A DNA stretch of 43,105 bases from Halorutilus salinus (lineage in GTDB: Archaea > Halobacteriota > Halobacteria > Halobacteriales > Halorutilaceae), in NCBI RefSeq assembly GCF_026242195.1, contig NZ_RKLV01000014.1:1-43105 (forward strand), written 5' to 3'. Shown piece by piece: positions 35,422-43,105 of the stretch. The notes below the pieces were generated by a model. That model was not told the origin of the DNA. It searched no databases and saw only the letters and a program-made list of their open reading frames with translations. A program made the position numbers and the translations under genes. Each line of letters starts with the position of its first letter. Within the stretch, counting starts at the first letter, position 1.

Positions 35422-37131
35422 CTCCTCAACGTCGACCGTACCGTACTTGGCTATCTCCTCGTACCGTTTCAGGGGGGTATCGTCGGTAATCCGACCGTCT
35501 CCAAGGTTCCGGTCGACGAAACGGCGCGCGACGAGAGCCTTACGTCCGTCTCCGTTACGCGCATCCCTTTCCGCCTCGGAGACGAGCAACGCTGACGCGT
35601 ATACGTCGTAGATGAGGTCGGCGAGATCTTTGGCACGCAACTGCGCCCTGTCGACACCCGCCGTCGCTACGTCGTTCATCACCTCTTCGAGTTCGTCGCG
35701 CGCTCCGGCGACGGTTTCAGCGACGGACGCGACGGCTTCGTGCTCCGCCTCGTCGAGATAGCCGTCGATACGGTCGAGTATATCCGTATGCGCGCCCTCC
35801 TTCGCCATACCGCGCAGAACGTCGAGTGCGAGTATGTTAGACGTACCTTCCCAGATAGGCGTGACCTGTACGTCACGTAGAAGACGTTCGGTCACGAACT
35901 CCTCCACATAGCCGTTTCCGCCGAGTACCTCCATGGCGTACGACGCCATCTCGACGGCGTCCTCGCCCGTCCTGTACTTCGCAACGGGAACGAGTACACG
36001 CATCGCACGGTAAGCCTCGTCGTCTTGGTCACGTACGTACGCGTTCAGGGCGTCCGCCGCCTCGAACGAAACAGCCGTTGCTGTCTCGTGCGTCACCGTC
36101 ATGTCTACGAGGTCTTTCTTCATGAGCGGATAGCGCTCTATCGGCTTCCCGAACGCCTCGCGGTCGGCGGCGTGTACCTTCGATTCGAGGAGTGCGCGCG
36201 CCATCGTGCCACAGCTTCCGACGGCGTTCGTGAGACGTTCGTAGTTGAGCATCTCCGTCATATACCTGAAGCCGCGTTCGGGTTCGCCGACGAGACGGGC
36301 GCGTGCGCCACGTAGCTCAACCTCACCGGTCGGTACGCTCTTCGTCCCTAACTTGTCCTTGAGACGGCGGTAGTAGACGTCGCCGCTTTCACGGAGTTCG
36401 TCGTCCTGTTTGAGCACGAACAGCGACAGACCGTCGGTGCCTTCGGGTGCGTCGGGACGGCGTGCGAGAACGAGCGCCGCGCCCGCATCGATGTTGGAGC
36501 AGAACCATTTCTCACCCGTGAGTTCGTAGACACCTTCTTCCCCGGTCGGCTCTGCGATCGTCTCGTTCGCGCCAACGTCGCTACCCCCTTGCTCTTCGGT
36601 AAGGAACATAGCGCCCTGCCGGAGTTCACCGAGGTCGCGCGCGGTCAGATCCCCAAAGACGCCGTCGTGCCTTCCTTCGTCGTCACACTGTTCAAGGACG
36701 AGAGCCGCACCGCCTGTCATCGACACGGAGCACGCGAGACCTATGTCGCAGTAACAGATCAGGTAGTAGTGAGCGAGCGAATGTGTGAGAGGCATAGGCT
36801 CACCGCGTCCGTCCGGAGCGTCGAAGGAGTCGGCGACGGCACCGTTCTCGTACGCGGTACGGTCGTTCTCCTTCTGAGCCGGATGGTAGCCGACGCGGTT
36901 GACGATATCGCCGTACCTGTCGTAGGTTTCGAGCGACGGTGGGCTGTCGTCGATAGTGTCCGAGTTGTCGGCGACCCGTTCGCCGACGAGTTCACCGAAC
37001 CGTGAAAGACGTTCCTCCGCCCAGCGGTACTCGTCGTCGGTGTAGACACGTTGTACTTCGTCGCGCAGAGCCGGATCGACCTCCCAGTAGTTCATGCCCC
37101 TACCTTCGTCGTGCTCCGAGTAACTGAGCAT
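35416..37131 (-). CDS. AidB-like acyl-CoA dehydrogenase
   Basis: A 571-residue flavoprotein of the AidB branch of acyl-CoA dehydrogenases. Motifs are AMFLTEEQGGSDVGANET, EKWFCSNIDAG, EVLGGNGYVEEFVTERLLRD (in sequence order) and PIWEGTSNILALDVLRG, with the catalytic-type WEGTSN intact. AidB protects DNA from alkylation in E. coli, but archaeal relatives may be ordinary acyl-CoA dehydrogenases. Start 37131 is used; ATG 37095 is equally possible, since the first 12 residues are not conserved. It is convergent with pcc1. Confidence 0.88.
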   Translation of the reverse strand: MLSYSEHDEGRGMNYWEVDPALRDEVQRVYTDDEYRWAEERLSRFGELVGERVADNSDTIDDSPPSLETYDRYGDIVNRVGYHPAQKENDRTAYENGAVADSFDAPDGRGEPMPLTHSLAHYYLICYCDIGLACSVSMTGGAALVLEQCDDEGRHDGVFGDLTARDLGELRQGAMFLTEEQGGSDVGANETIAEPTGEEGVYELTGEKWFCSNIDAGAALVLARRPDAPEGTDGLSLFVLKQDDELRESGDVYYRRLKDKLGTKSVPTGEVELRGARARLVGEPERGFRYMTEMLNYERLTNAVGSCGTMARALLESKVHAADREAFGKPIERYPLMKKDLVDMTVTHETATAVSFEAADALNAYVRDQDDEAYRAMRVLVPVAKYRTGEDAVEMASYAMEVLGGNGYVEEFVTERLLRDVQVTPIWEGTSNILALDVLRGMAKEGAHTDILDRIDGYLDEAEHEAVASVAETVAGARDELEEVMNDVATAGVDRAQLRAKDLADLIYDVYASALLVSEAERDARNGDGRKALVARRFVDRNLGDGRITDDTPLKRYEEIAKYGTVDVEEL

Positions 37132-37192
37132 AACGGCTTTTCGTGTCGCTCACTAATGTATCTGACTTAGACAAACGTCGGAAAGCTATCCA

Positions 37193-37224
37193 CCACGGGC
37201 CGGGGGGATTTGAACCACGGTCAC
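37193..37224. repeat. Partial copy of the tRNA-Lys 3' end
   Basis: These 32 bases repeat 37282-37315, the 3' part of tRNA-Lys (acceptor 3' strand, T arm) plus three flanking bases. The differences are one fewer G in the G-run and a changed ACGG/CCCGG stretch. The T stem is broken, so this is not a functional tRNA. The two copies are direct repeats 89 bases apart. It looks like an attachment-site remnant or a decayed second tRNA. Confidence 0.7.
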
Positions 37225-37284
37225 TCCGTTCTCTGATTCAAATACCTCCCTGCCGGTTCACTCCTCACTTCGCTCGTCGCTCCA

Positions 37285-37359
37285 CGGGCCGGGGGGGATT
37301 TGAACCCCCGGTCACCTGGTTAAGAGCCAGGTGCTTTAACCGGACTAAGCTACCGGCCC
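37285..37359 (-). tRNA. tRNA-Lys (CTT)
   Basis: The 75-base minus-strand sequence folds as a standard tRNA. Acceptor stem GGGCCGG/CCGGCCC with discriminator G; D arm GCTT...AAGC; anticodon stem CCTGG/CCAGG with loop CTCTTAA, anticodon CTT; T arm GGGGG-TTCAAAT-CCCCC. CCA is not encoded. A partial copy of the 3' end lies just downstream. Confidence 0.95.
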
Positions 37360-37386
37360 TCTACGGTTTCTGGGTTCCGGAGCGGG

Positions 37387-37410
37387 TATATACGTTGTGG
37401 TTCGTACGAA
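37387..37410 (+). promoter_or_regulatory. rbkR promoter with palindromic operator candidate
   Basis: A TATA box (TATATA, 37387-37392) lies about 30 bases before ATG 37420. Directly after it, at 37401-37410, is the perfect palindrome TTCGTACGAA, where the transcript would start. A bound regulator there would block initiation. RbkR is known to act as a riboflavin-pathway repressor in archaea, so self-control is plausible. Confidence 0.5.
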
Positions 37411-37419
37411 AAGACTGAT

Positions 37420-38136
37420 ATGGCGCGCGTTCCAATTTCGTTATACATGACAGAACTGGAAAGCGCCGCGCGCGCCGAACCCGACGAGCTTACAGCGCTC
37501 AAGATTCTGGGTCTTGAAGGCGGTGTCGAGGCGGGCGCAAAGGTCTCGTGTAGCGCGCTCGCGGAACGTATGGATACGAGCGATCAGACGGCGTCGCGTC
37601 GCCTCCAAGCGCTTGAGGAGGACGGTCTTATAGAACGCGAGATGCTTTCCGACGGTCAGTGGATCGAGGTAACGGGCGACGGTGAGACGGTTCTGCGGCG
37701 CGAGTACGACGACTACCGGCGTATCTTCGAAGGTACGGAGACGGTCGAACTCGTCGGTGAGGTGGTAAGCGGTATGGGCGAAGGGAAGTACTACATATCA
37801 CTCGACGGGTACGTGGAGCAGTTCGTCGACCGTCTCGGATACGAGCCTTTTGCGGGAACGCTCAACCTGTCGCTTGACGATGAGAGTATACGTAGACGTT
37901 CGGCTCTCGAAAACGCCGACGGTATACCGATAGACGAGTGGGAGAACGAGGATCGCACCTTCGGAGCCGTGACTTGTTACGAGGCTTCTGTCGAAGGTGT
38001 AGACGGACACGTCATACGTCCGCACCGTTCGCACTACCCCGACGACACGCTCGAACTCATCGCGCCCGTGAAGCTACGTGACGAGCTCGGTATCGACTAC
38101 GGCGACGAGGTGAGCGTTGAGGTGACCCTCGAATGA
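37420..38136 (+). CDS. rbkR: CTP-dependent riboflavin kinase and regulator RbkR
   Basis: Bifunctional protein of 238 residues: an N-terminal helix-turn-helix (KVSCSALAERMDTSDQTASRRLQ, in sequence order, about 40-62), followed by the archaeal riboflavin kinase domain (VVSGMGEGKYYISLDGY, YEPFAGTLNLSL, RPHRSHYPDDTLELIAP). It makes FMN using CTP and, in this family, represses riboflavin genes. ATG 37420 is chosen because a TATATA box ends 27 bases upstream; ATG 37447 is the alternative. It overlaps ribB by ATGA. Confidence 0.93.
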   Translation: MARVPISLYMTELESAARAEPDELTALKILGLEGGVEAGAKVSCSALAERMDTSDQTASRRLQALEEDGLIEREMLSDGQWIEVTGDGETVLRREYDDYRRIFEGTETVELVGEVVSGMGEGKYYISLDGYVEQFVDRLGYEPFAGTLNLSLDDESIRRRSALENADGIPIDEWENEDRTFGAVTCYEASVEGVDGHVIRPHRSHYPDDTLELIAPVKLRDELGIDYGDEVSVEVTLE

Positions 38137-38786
38137 CCGAGGCGCTCGAAGACCTCCGCGACGGAAAGCCGGTTCTGGTACACGACTTTGAGGATCGGGA
38201 GAACGAGGTCGACATGGTCTACTTGGCGGGCGAGGTTACGCACGACAAGGTCGCCCGTCTACGTAACGACGCGGGCGGCTTGGTATGCGTCGCCGTCCAT
38301 CCCGACGCCGCACGCCGACTCGGTCTCGGATACATGAGCGACAAGCTCGCAAAGGCGGGCGACGAACGTCTCGTCGACGCCGACCTCGGATACGACGACC
38401 GGTCGTCGTTCTCGACATGGGTAAACCACCGTTCGACGCGTACGGGTGTGACCGACAACGACCGCGCGAAGACCGTACGCCGTATCGCCGACGCCGTCGA
38501 GACGGTTCTCGCGGGCGGTGTCTTTGACTTCCCGTCGGAGTTCCGCGCACCCGGACACGTCGCGGTGCTACGTGGACACGACGATCTGCTCGACGGTAGA
38601 CAGGGGCATACGGAGATGAGCCTCGCGCTCGCCGACGAAGCCGGGGAGGTACCCGCGACGGTGGTCTGTGAGATGCTCGACGACGAGACGGGCGACGCCA
38701 TGACGGTCGACGACGCGCGCAGGTACGCCGACGAGAACGACCTCGCGTTCCTTACCGGCGAAGGCTTCGCGCGTCTGGTTCACTGA
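38133..38786 (+). CDS. ribB: 3,4-dihydroxy-2-butanone 4-phosphate synthase
   Basis: Converts ribulose 5-phosphate into the four-carbon precursor of riboflavin. The acidic loop VHDFEDRENEVDMVYLAG (metal-binding Glu/Asp), STWVNHRSTRTGVTDNDRA and RGHDDLLDGRQGHTEMSL are the conserved blocks. Length 217 fits a one-domain archaeal RibB. It overlaps rbkR upstream by four bases, so synthesis and regulation are encoded together. The FAD-protein gene begins at its last base. Confidence 0.95.
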   Translation: MTEALEDLRDGKPVLVHDFEDRENEVDMVYLAGEVTHDKVARLRNDAGGLVCVAVHPDAARRLGLGYMSDKLAKAGDERLVDADLGYDDRSSFSTWVNHRSTRTGVTDNDRAKTVRRIADAVETVLAGGVFDFPSEFRAPGHVAVLRGHDDLLDGRQGHTEMSLALADEAGEVPATVVCEMLDDETGDAMTVDDARRYADENDLAFLTGEGFARLVH

Positions 38787-40024
38787 TGCGCGTAGCGATC
38801 GTAGGCGCGGGTCTCGCGGGTCTGACGACGGCGGTCGAACTCGCGCCCGAACACGACGTTACGGTGTACGAGAGACGTGACGAGGTGGGCGGACGCGTCC
38901 GTTCGACAGACAGCGACGGCTACGTCTTCGACCGCGGCTTTCAGGTTCTTTTCACCGCCTACCCGGAGGCGCGCCGTTACCTCGACTACGACGCACTCGA
39001 CCTCCGCGACTACTCACCCGGCGCGCGTATAGCGTCCGACGACGGCTTGTCGACGCTCGCCGATCCACTCCGTGCGCCGCGCGACGCCGTCGCCTCCCTG
39101 CTCAGCAACGACGCCACGTTCGCGGACAAGCTACGCGTCCTGCGTCTCCGTACTACCCTAAGCCGGAGGTCACGCGACGAACTCTTCGGTGGCGAGGACG
39201 AGACAGTACGTGAGTACCTCCGCGACCGCGGCTTCTCGTCACATTTCATCGAACGTTTCGCGGAGCCTTTCTACGGGGGTATAACGCTCGACCGTTCGCT
39301 CGAAACCTCTTCGTCGGTCTTCGAGTTCACGTTCTCGTGCCTGTCGCGCGGACGTACCGTCGTACCTGCTCAGGGAATGGGGGCGATAACCCACCAGCTT
39401 GCCGACGATGCGCGTGACGCGGGCGCGCGTTTCGTGACGGGCACGCGCGTCGAGGAGGTCACGGCGAAGGGCGACGCCGTCGGTGTTGAGTCGGGCGGTT
39501 CGGAAGAGTACGACACCGCTGTCGTCGCCACCGACCCGCAGACGGCGGAACGTCTCACGGGCGTCCCGACACCCGACGGTGGTAGGGGGTGCACGACGGC
39601 TTACTACGTCCTCGACGAGCCTCTCGACGTAGGAATGAAGCTCGTTCTCAACGCCGACAGACGCGACGGCGAACCGAGCCATATAGCGCCCGTTTCGGAG
39701 ATAGCGCCGGAGCACGCGCCGCAGGGTACGCCGATGGTAAGCGCGACGTGGCTCGGAACGCGTGACGACACGGGAGCGCTCGACGAAGGGATGAGTGCCG
39801 CTCTTGGACGGTGGGGCTTCGACACCGAAGCCGAACGCGTACACGTCGACACGATCGGGTTCGCCCAGTTCGACCAACCGCCGGGGTTTCGCGCCTCGTT
39901 ACCGTCGAACGAAGCTCCCGAGGGTAACGTCCTACTCGCGGGCGACTACACCGAGGACTCGTCCATAAACGGCGCTATGCTGAGCGGACGGCGCGCCGCA
40001 GAAGCCGTCGGTTCATCCGAGTAG
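38786..40024 (+). CDS. FAD-dependent oxidoreductase (phytoene dehydrogenase/amine oxidase type)
   Basis: A 412-residue flavoprotein. The N-terminal Rossmann motif RVAIVGAGLAGLTTAVELA and the GGRVRS motif (about residue 36) bind FAD. FDRGFQVLFTAYPEARRYLD follows, and the C-terminus has NVLLAGDYTEDSSINGAMLSGRRAAEAV, both in sequence order and typical of this group. Relatives desaturate isoprenoids or act on amines or porphyrinogens. The gene follows ribB with overlap, so it belongs to a flavin operon, where FAD is the product of the pathway. Substrate unknown. Confidence 0.88.
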   Translation: MRVAIVGAGLAGLTTAVELAPEHDVTVYERRDEVGGRVRSTDSDGYVFDRGFQVLFTAYPEARRYLDYDALDLRDYSPGARIASDDGLSTLADPLRAPRDAVASLLSNDATFADKLRVLRLRTTLSRRSRDELFGGEDETVREYLRDRGFSSHFIERFAEPFYGGITLDRSLETSSSVFEFTFSCLSRGRTVVPAQGMGAITHQLADDARDAGARFVTGTRVEEVTAKGDAVGVESGGSEEYDTAVVATDPQTAERLTGVPTPDGGRGCTTAYYVLDEPLDVGMKLVLNADRRDGEPSHIAPVSEIAPEHAPQGTPMVSATWLGTRDDTGALDEGMSAALGRWGFDTEAERVHVDTIGFAQFDQPPGFRASLPSNEAPEGNVLLAGDYTEDSSINGAMLSGRRAAEAVGSSE

Positions 40025-40492
40025 TTCGCGCGTCCGTCGGTGCCTGTAACGGAACATTAGACGCGCGTTCAGACGGAAGGCGGGTGAACCCGCGCGTCCG
40101 AGCATCCAGAGAGGCAACGCGTACTCGACGGTGTCACGTACGACGGTACCGTCACCGTCCCCCTCGAAACCGTGGGTGTGCTCCCAGCTCTTGAACGGTC
40201 CGTTCTCCATCCTGTCGACGAAGTACGCACGTCCGTCGTCGCGGTCGCGTTCGAGTATGACTGAGCGCCACGTCACGCGCGGCAGGACGCCGAGAGGCTT
40301 CACCGAGACATCGACCTCCGCGCCCTTTTCGAGAACGTCGGGGTTCGGCTTTCCGTCAGGATCCCGTGTCTCCTCGACGGTGAGGTTCATCCATCCCGGC
40401 GTGAGTTCTACGAGACCGTCCGTCGTGGAGTGGAACTCCCAGACTTCGTCAAGAGGCGCATCGACACGGCTTTCGTACGTGAACGTAGACAT
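40013..40492 (-). CDS. SRPBCC (START/Bet v 1-like) family protein
   Basis: A 159-residue ligand-binding-fold protein. It starts STFTYESRVDAPLDEVWEFH, then GLVELTPGWMNLTVEE, and ends with DTVEYALPLWMLGRAG and RRTRELLG, the usual SRPBCC pattern. Such proteins bind hydrophobic ligands or polyketides. ATG 40492 is chosen over upstream frame extension, which is Arg-rich and opposes the next gene. It is convergent with the FAD oxidoreductase, 12-base overlap of the 3' ends. Confidence 0.85.
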   Translation of the reverse strand: MSTFTYESRVDAPLDEVWEFHSTTDGLVELTPGWMNLTVEETRDPDGKPNPDVLEKGAEVDVSVKPLGVLPRVTWRSVILERDRDDGRAYFVDRMENGPFKSWEHTHGFEGDGDGTVVRDTVEYALPLWMLGRAGSPAFRLNARLMFRYRHRRTRELLG

Positions 40493-40588
40493 GGTGAAGG
40501 TACGGTCGCGCTCCTCAAAACTCCGTCGGCGTCGGTCTTCGGAGCCACGTCCGGAAGGTTTTACGTTACGGACGTTCACCCAAGAACG

Positions 40589-41485
40589 ATGAAGACACAC
40601 GTCGTACCCGTCGGATTCGACTACGACCGTCTTATCGCGCCTCTCGTCCGCGACAAGGTCGATGTCGACCGCGCCGTTCTTCTCGAAGGCTCGCGTGGCT
40701 CATCAGACGTGGCACGTAAGCTACGCGAGGAGTTCGCGTCTCTTTTCGACGCCGAGACGACGACGGTCAAGGTAGACGACGTGTACGACTACGACGGCGT
40801 TTTCGCCACCGCTTACGGCGTCCTGCGCGACGAACGCGACGACGGCAACGAGGTACGTGTCAACGTCAGCGCCATGCCGCGCCCCGTCTCTTTCGCGTTC
40901 ACGAACGCCGCACAGCACGTCGTCGTCGAGGACGAGGAGGCGCGCGGTAGCATACTCGCCTACTACACAGCTCCTGAGCGGTACCTAGAAACAGAACTCG
41001 CCGAGGAGGTTGACGAACTCGTCCGTCTCATGCGGCGTCTCAAGGACGAAGGGCTTACCGACGCCGCGGAGCGCGAACTCGACGAACGTTACTCGCGCGC
41101 GAACGAACTCCTCCGCGAGTTCGAGGAACGCGGTACGACGGTCGGGGCGCGCGAATTTAACGGTTCGCACGTCATAGAGATGCCTATCACACCGCCCGCG
41201 GAGCTAAAAGGGTTCGAACGTACACTACTCCGCGTCCTCGCCGACACCGGCGTGGTAGACTCGGTGAGCGAACTCGCCGATGTCGTCGCCGAGCACACCG
41301 GACGCGAAAACACCGACTCGCTCCGGTCGAAGGTTATCTACGACGTACGTTCGCTCCACGAAAAGGGGTACGTCGAGCAGACGGAGAGCGGTAGGAGCCA
41401 CGAGACGCGTCTGTCACATCTCGGTAGGCTGTGGGTCAGAGCGCATGACGGTAGCACGAATGACGAAGGCGGTGGCACCCTCTGA
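40589..41485 (+). CDS. HFX_2341-like regulator (DUF6293 and winged helix)
   Basis: A 298-residue protein. The N-terminal ~130 residues (MKTHVVPVGFDYDRLIAPLV, VRVNVSAMPRPVSFAFTNAA) have a Rossmann-like, CARF-resembling layout. The C-terminal ~80 residues (FERTLLRVLADTGVVDSVSELAD) form a winged helix. In haloarchaea this is the HFX_2341/DUF6293 family. The ligand is unknown; a nucleotide is a reasonable guess. It is divergent from the SRPBCC gene (96 bases between starts) and overlaps the next gene by one base. Confidence 0.8.
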   Translation: MKTHVVPVGFDYDRLIAPLVRDKVDVDRAVLLEGSRGSSDVARKLREEFASLFDAETTTVKVDDVYDYDGVFATAYGVLRDERDDGNEVRVNVSAMPRPVSFAFTNAAQHVVVEDEEARGSILAYYTAPERYLETELAEEVDELVRLMRRLKDEGLTDAAERELDERYSRANELLREFEERGTTVGAREFNGSHVIEMPITPPAELKGFERTLLRVLADTGVVDSVSELADVVAEHTGRENTDSLRSKVIYDVRSLHEKGYVEQTESGRSHETRLSHLGRLWVRAHDGSTNDEGGGTL

Positions 41486-41826
41486 TGCCGTCGTCTAACT
41501 TCGAACGGCTCGCGGGCGGAATGCTCATAATCTCTCAGGGGGCTACAACGCTCGTTCTGGGCGAAGCAGGCGTGTTTTCGAGCTTGGTTCGTACAGCGGT
41601 AGCCGTCGCCTTCCTCTCCGCGGGTACGTCGGTCGTTGCGCGGAAGACCGCTTCGAAAGGGGGTTCGTTAGCTACGGTATACGTCTCTGTTGGATGGATG
41701 TTATACGCGGTGTACGTCGGCGGTGTCAACGCGGTACCCGAAACACCGTTTCTAGGGCTTGTAGGTGCGGCGGTGGTCTACCGCGCCCATCTGCGCCGCG
41801 AAGAGGAAGAGGCGTCACACGGTTAG
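41485..41826 (+). CDS. Small multi-pass membrane protein
   Basis: A 113-residue protein with about four hydrophobic segments (GGMLIISQGATTLVLG, VRTAVAVAFLSAGTSVV, LATVYVSVGWMLYAVYVGG, PFLGLVGAAVVYRA) and a charged C-terminal tail. No family recognised. Its ATG shares the last base of the regulator's stop (TGATG), so the two genes are coupled and the regulator may control or sense through it. Confidence 0.75.
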   Translation: MPSSNFERLAGGMLIISQGATTLVLGEAGVFSSLVRTAVAVAFLSAGTSVVARKTASKGGSLATVYVSVGWMLYAVYVGGVNAVPETPFLGLVGAAVVYRAHLRREEEEASHG

Positions 41827-41839
41827 GGATCGTACGAAC

Positions 41840-42982
41840 CTAAAGATCGAGTAGCTCACCCGCTATGATGTTGCGCTGTATCTCGCTCGTCCCCTCGCCT
41901 ATCTGGTAGATCTTAGTATGCCTGTACTGGCGCTCGACAGGGGCGTCACGCGTCCAGCCGTAGCCGCCGTGTACCTGTACGGCGTCGCTCGCCACCTCCT
42001 CCGCGGCTTCACTCGCGTACAGCTTCGCCATGGATGCGAGCTTGGTCGGCTTCTCACCCTGATCGAGGCGCGACGCGGCGTCGTACGTGAGACGGCGCGC
42101 GTTCTCAACCTTGACAGCCATATCCGCGACCTTGTGCTGTACCGCCTGAAACTTCGAAAGCTTTCTGTCGAACTGCTCGCGTTCCTCGACACGGTCGGTC
42201 GACTCGTCGAGACATCCCTGTGCTATACCCAGCGCCTGTGCCGCTATACCGACGCGCTCTTTCTCGAAGAACTCCATAAGCTGGTAGAAGCCGTAGTTCT
42301 CGTGTCCGACGAGGTTTTCTTCGGGCACACGGACGTTGTCGTAACGCACCTGCGCCGTCGGCGAGGCGTTCCAGCCCGTCTTTTCGAACTCCGTATCTAT
42401 GCTCCAGCCGTCGCGGTCGGTCTCCACGATGAACGCCGAGATACCCGAGTGTCCGCTGTCGTCGTCGCCCGTACGGCACATCGTGAGCGCGTAGTCGGCG
42501 ATAGGTGCGTTCGTAACGAACGTCTTGACGCCGTCGATTACGTACCCGTCACCCTCCTTCGTCGCGCTCGTCTCTATGCTCGCGGCGTCGCTTCCGTGCG
42601 CCGGCTCCGTGTTCGCCATAGCCCCGATGAGTTCGCCGCTCGTGATGCCCGGCAGTATACGTTCCTTCTGCTCCTCCGTTCCGTACTCGGCTACCATACG
42701 CGAGCCGAACTCCGTCCCTATGGCGGCGAGCATACCCGCGTCGACGCGCGCGACCTCCTCGCACATGATGCATCTCTCGACGCTTCCCATGCCCGCGCCG
42801 CCGTATTCCTCAGGTATCTCAGCGCCCACGAACCCCGTCTCGACGGCTTTCTCCCAGACATCTCTGGGCCAGTCCCCGCTTTCCTCCGCCTCACGGGCGC
42901 GCGGTCTGACCTCGTTCTCCGCAAACTCGCGCGCCGAGTCGCGTATCATACGCTGTTCTTCGTTGAGCGAAAAGTCGACCAT
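41840..42982 (-). CDS. Acyl-CoA dehydrogenase
   Basis: Standard short-chain type acyl-CoA dehydrogenase of 380 residues. [20 protein letters not shown] (flavin-proximal segment), [15 protein letters not shown] and [19 protein letters not shown] are conserved, and the catalytic Glu is in [16 protein letters not shown]. This differs from the 229-1509 protein, where that position reads EDGT. It would oxidise an acyl-CoA and pass electrons to electron-transfer flavoprotein. It is convergent with the small membrane gene; the inverted IS copy lies about 50 bases before its start. Confidence 0.95.
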   Translation of the reverse strand: MVDFSLNEEQRMIRDSAREFAENEVRPRAREAEESGDWPRDVWEKAVETGFVGAEIPEEYGGAGMGSVERCIMCEEVARVDAGMLAAIGTEFGSRMVAEYGTEEQKERILPGITSGELIGAMANTEPAHGSDAASIETSATKEGDGYVIDGVKTFVTNAPIADYALTMCRTGDDDSGHSGISAFIVETDRDGWSIDTEFEKTGWNASPTAQVRYDNVRVPEENLVGHENYGFYQLMEFFEKERVGIAAQALGIAQGCLDESTDRVEEREQFDRKLSKFQAVQHKVADMAVKVENARRLTYDAASRLDQGEKPTKLASMAKLYASEAAEEVASDAVQVHGGYGWTRDAPVERQYRHTKIYQIGEGTSEIQRNIIAGELLDL

Positions 42983-43033
42983 AGTCTGTATGCGTGGACG
43001 AACCGCAAATGGGTTGTGCCTGTCATCATGGTA

Positions 43034-43105
43034 GTGTTCAGATAAGCATATTCCAAGCGAAGCTGAACGACCTAAGCCAGTCGTCGGCTGTTTGAGCGTG
43101 AGCGT
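43034..43105 (-). mobile_element. Second IS6-type copy, cut by window end
   Basis: The right end GTGTTCAGATAAG (43034-43046) and the next ~60 bases match the right end of the IS at 25534-26226, in inverted orientation. There are about five mismatches in the 72 bases seen, so it is a diverged sister copy. The rest lies outside the window. Confidence 0.9.
43038..43105 (-). CDS. IS6 family transposase, C-terminal part
   Basis: Partial gene running off the window. The visible C-terminus reads [20 protein letters not shown] then Ile and a TGA stop, against [20 protein letters not shown] in the first copy. The changes are few and partly conservative (Lys to Arg), so this end has been kept as coding. 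Whether the rest is intact cannot be seen. Confidence 0.85.
   Translation of the reverse strand, partial: AHAQTADDWLRSFSFAWNMLI

Noticed and set aside
41918..43045. Long plus-strand frame (375 codons)
   Set aside because: It mirrors the acyl-CoA dehydrogenase gene on the other strand and runs into the IS; composition is Arg/Leu-rich without motifs.

Overview
The window comes from a halophilic archaeon of the haloarchaeal type (class Halobacteria or a close relative). Predicted proteins are strongly acidic. Typical archaeal genes are present: gfcR, radB, aMBF1, cofG/cofC, rpl37e, rps15-recJ-like-pcc1, RNase P component 4, sepF and the CTP-dependent riboflavin kinase. Genes are tightly packed with ATGA overlaps, and several have a TATA-like box about 30 bases before the start codon, as expected for near-leaderless transcripts. 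One codon habit is unusual: most codons end in G or C, yet ATA is a favoured isoleucine codon while ATT is rare (homoserine dehydrogenase has 6 ATA, 3 ATC, 0 ATT). I cannot name the genus.

Layout. 1-2.6 kb: a small membrane ORF, an acyl-CoA dehydrogenase overlapping an acetoacetate-decarboxylase-family gene, and a winged-helix regulator. 2.7-4.5 kb: a compositionally different island with a beta-class DNA methyltransferase convergent with a probable restriction endonuclease, whose 5' end looks frameshifted. 4.5-9.9 kb: a DHH phosphoesterase, a 2Fe-2S ferredoxin, F420 genes cofG and cofC around a divergent ubiX, a cysteine synthase and a cyclase. 9.9-16.3 kb: gfcR-radB, then an ACT-domain protein, homoserine dehydrogenase and glucose-6-phosphate isomerase, a CPBP protease, and a CBS protein with an HPF-like tail. 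16.2-25.5 kb: a GTPBP1-like GTPase, hypothetical genes with a 14-bp tandem repeat, a secreted anchored protein, pyrB-pyrI, tpiA-aMBF1, YccF, SepF and a PUA protein.

25.5-26.2 kb: a complete IS6-type insertion sequence with 13-bp perfect terminal repeats, directly upstream of rpl37e-purF. 26.2-37.1 kb: housekeeping genes (zinc ribbon, DUF4870, tRNA-Leu, HEAT protein, NfuA-like protein, DUF255 protein, RNase P component 4, XTP diphosphatase, rps15-recJ-like-pcc1, an AidB-like acyl-CoA dehydrogenase). 37.1-43.0 kb: tRNA-Lys with a duplicated 3' fragment, rbkR-ribB with a candidate operator, an FAD oxidoreductase, an SRPBCC protein, a DUF6293-like regulator and a third acyl-CoA dehydrogenase. The window ends inside a second, diverged IS copy in inverted orientation.

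Most of the window is conserved chromosomal backbone. The accessory parts are the restriction-modification island, the two IS copies and the duplicated tRNA end. The most interesting leads are the broken or frameshifted restriction gene, the CBS-HPF fusion (possible ligand-gated ribosome hibernation), the IS next to rpl37e where I would expect an lsm gene, the palindrome before rbkR, and the tandem repeat grown from a gene's stop region. I found no CRISPR array, no rRNA, and no gene-free stretch longer than 300 bases.
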